Source: Acholeplasmataceae bacterium
GTDB taxonomy: Bacteria; Bacillota_I; Bacilli_A; ML615J-28; CAG-698
Reading direction: 5' to 3'
NCBI GenBank assembly: GCA_012839485.1
Contig: DUNF01000001.1
Span: forward strand, 1-7,039
Length of the DNA stretch: 7,039 nt
Part shown: in pieces, positions 6,005 through 7,039 of the stretch
Position numbering within the stretch: position 1 is the stretch's first letter
How the letters are laid out: each line of letters begins with the position of its first letter
Position numbers and translations under genes: made by a program
The notes under the pieces: generated by a model
The model's input: only the letters and a program-made list of their open reading frames with translations
Database searches by the model: none
Told to the model about the DNA's origin: nothing

Positions 6005-6058
6005 CCTACATACAAAAACACTAGATTTTTCAGTTAAAGTCTAGTGTTTTTTTGTAGG
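6005..6058. terminator. Strong, probably bidirectional intrinsic terminator after tnpC
   Basis: AAAAACACTAGA (6014-6025) pairs perfectly with TCTAGTGTTTTT (6040-6051). The stem extends inward through a G-T and three A-T pairs to a 6-nt loop, and outward after a small bulge through CCTAC (6005-6009) with GTAGG (6054-6058). Seven T residues follow on the plus strand and an A-rich arm lies on the other side, so it can stop tnpC transcription and also leftward transcription from the convergent IS3 gene. It lies inside the IS66 element, 24 nt after the tnpC stop. Confidence 0.85.
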
Positions 6059-6068
6059 TTTTCTTCCT

Positions 6069-6090
6069 AGTGCCTTTATTTGACGTTCAC
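6069..6090 (-). repeat. Right terminal inverted repeat of the IS66 element
   Basis: Reverse complement of the left end at 17 of 22 positions, with TTTGACGTTCAC at 6079-6090 as the perfect 12-bp outer part. It contains the last four codons (V N V K) and the TAA of the leftward IS3-type transposase gene, so coding and element-end functions overlap here. Confidence 0.75.
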
Positions 6091-7020
6091 ATTTTTTATT
6101 ATATATTTGCTTTCAAAGTTATTAGGGGTCTGTCCGTTCAAGTGATGATGTGGTCTATAGTCATTAAAAAATTTTACATAGTCATCAACAGAAATAGTTA
6201 ATTCTTCTAATGTGTTATAATCATTTTTATATATTTCTTCTTTTTTAAAGTGAGAGAAAAAAGATTCTATTACAGCATTTTCAGTTGGCCTTGCAGTTTT
6301 TGAATAAGAGGGAATCAGTTTTAGTGATTTTAATAACGATCTATATTTAAAAGAAGTGTAGTTAGAACCTCTATCACTATGTACAATTACATTTGAAGGA
6401 GCGTTTCTGTTTTCATAAGCATCTTTTAAAGTATTGACAACTAATTTGGTATTATTTTTACAATGAACTCTATATGCAATGACTTTTCTTGAAAACAAAT
6501 CTAAAATTACACATACAAAGAAAACATTATCTAATACATTAACTTCAGTAACATCAGTAGCCCAAACTTCATTAGGGTTATCTCTCTTGAAATTTCTACC
6601 AACTTTATTTTTTAAATATTTATTTTTACTCTCAATATTACTGTAATCCATTTTCTTTTTCTTTCCAAGAATGGGCTTTATGTTTAGTTCATTCATTAAT
6701 TGTTTCGATTTCTTATTTGATATAGTATGACCTTCATTTCTAAGTACTTGAGCTATTTTTACTGAACCAAATCTTTGTTTACTTTTATTATAAACTTCCA
6801 AAACTAATGGCTTTAAAATTTTATCTCTTTTTATATTTGATTTTTCCTCAACTCTTCTATTTAAATGATTATAAAAAGTACCTACACTAACATCTAAAAT
6901 TCTACAGATTGTCTTAACAGGATATATATTATAATATTTTTCAATAGCATTTAGTTTCTCAATTCTTTTAGAGCTGGGAAGGCATTCCAAATTCTTATAG
7001 ATCTCAAGTTCAATTTTCAT
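6076..7020 (-). CDS. IS3-family transposase OrfB (IS150-like, DD35E), 5' end uncertain
   Basis: This is the catalytic integrase-like subunit of an IS3-family element. The 314-residue frame has a helix-turn-helix at about 33-55 (YPVKTICRILDVSVGTFYNHLNR, listed in parts: YPVKTICRIL then DVSVGTFYNH). An HTH_21-type segment at about 70-115 includes RFGSVKIAQVLRNEG. The rve catalytic core has D156 in WATDVTEV, D216 in HSDRGSNY and E252 in NAVIESFF. The D216-E252 gap of 35 residues is exactly the family's DD35E spacing. YRPHHHLNGQTP (288-299) is the usual end motif. The frame stays open upstream of the ATG at 7020 to the window edge and has no clear ribosome binding site. In IS3 elements OrfB is usually made as a -1 frameshift fusion to OrfA, so the true N-terminus may lie outside. 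The final V-N-V-K and stop are encoded by the IS66 right inverted repeat. Confidence 0.93.
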   Translation of the reverse strand: MKIELEIYKNLECLPSSKRIEKLNAIEKYYNIYPVKTICRILDVSVGTFYNHLNRRVEEKSNIKRDKILKPLVLEVYNKSKQRFGSVKIAQVLRNEGHTISNKKSKQLMNELNIKPILGKKKKMDYSNIESKNKYLKNKVGRNFKRDNPNEVWATDVTEVNVLDNVFFVCVILDLFSRKVIAYRVHCKNNTKLVVNTLKDAYENRNAPSNVIVHSDRGSNYTSFKYRSLLKSLKLIPSYSKTARPTENAVIESFFSHFKKEEIYKNDYNTLEELTISVDDYVKFFNDYRPHHHLNGQTPNNFESKYIIKNVNVK

Positions 7021-7039
7021 TATTTCAAATTCTTTAGAA
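6091..7039 (-). mobile_element. Partial IS3-family element (IS150-like)
   Basis: Only the OrfB part is in the window. OrfA and the upstream terminal repeat lie beyond the right edge. The downstream terminal repeat expected after OrfB was not recognised; the sequence there belongs to the right end of the IS66 element. The simplest reading is that this element was interrupted or clipped at its 3' end by the IS66 element. Confidence 0.7.

Larger units (their letters stand above)
3463..6090 (+). mobile_element. IS66-family insertion sequence, apparently complete
   Basis: The 2628-bp unit carries the three genes diagnostic of IS66 elements in the usual order and orientation: tnpA, tnpB (overlapping tnpA by 17 nt) and tnpC with a DDE catalytic triad. 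It is bounded by 22-bp imperfect inverted repeats starting GTGAACGTCAAA. Size and gene set match full-length IS66 elements. All three frames are uninterrupted, so it may be active. The expected 8-bp target duplication is not seen: GTTTAATC lies on the left and ATTTTTTA on the right. This points to rearrangement after insertion, or to a slightly wrong boundary. The right end lies in the tail of an IS3-type transposase gene. Confidence 0.85.

Overview
The window is very AT-rich and reads as a low-GC Gram-positive type chromosome (Bacillota, or a relative that uses the standard genetic code). TGA is used as a real stop (hsdM ends on TGA), and the long reading frames carry no in-frame TGA, so a mycoplasma-type code is unlikely. 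Shine-Dalgarno sequences of the AGGAG type and an extended -10 promoter (TGnTATAAT) fit the same assignment. No species can be named from this stretch.

Left part (1-3184, all on the minus strand): a type I restriction-modification operon read right to left. It contains a 66-residue XRE/Cro-like regulator, hsdM (adenine methyltransferase subunit) and hsdS (specificity subunit). Gaps are minimal: 3 nt between xre and hsdM, and an 8-nt overlap between hsdM and hsdS. Each downstream ribosome binding site lies inside the end of the previous gene. hsdS is open to the left window edge and appears to lack only its last few codons. No hsdR is visible; if present it lies outside the window.

Middle (3185-3543): a non-coding region. 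It holds the leftward xre promoter with a possible operator, a run of degenerate 19-20 bp repeats beginning GTAATCGT, the left end of an insertion sequence, and a hairpin that buries the ribosome binding site of the first transposition gene.

Right-centre (3463-6090): an apparently intact IS66-family element with tnpA, tnpB and tnpC in order on the plus strand, bounded by 22-bp imperfect inverted repeats (17 of 22 identical). A strong, probably bidirectional terminator follows tnpC. tnpC has its own extended -10 promoter, placed so close to the ATG that its message would be leaderless or nearly so.

Right edge (6076-7039, minus strand): the OrfB transposase of an IS3-family element (IS150-like, DD35E), convergent with tnpC and cut by the window edge upstream. 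Its last four codons and stop lie inside the right inverted repeat of the IS66 element. This suggests that the IS66 element inserted into the 3' end of the IS3 element, or that the two recombined there. No 8-bp target duplication is visible. Overall the window is a defence operon next to a pile-up of mobile elements. No clearly new defence system was found; the most informative points are the element boundary and the expression-control structures of the IS66 unit.
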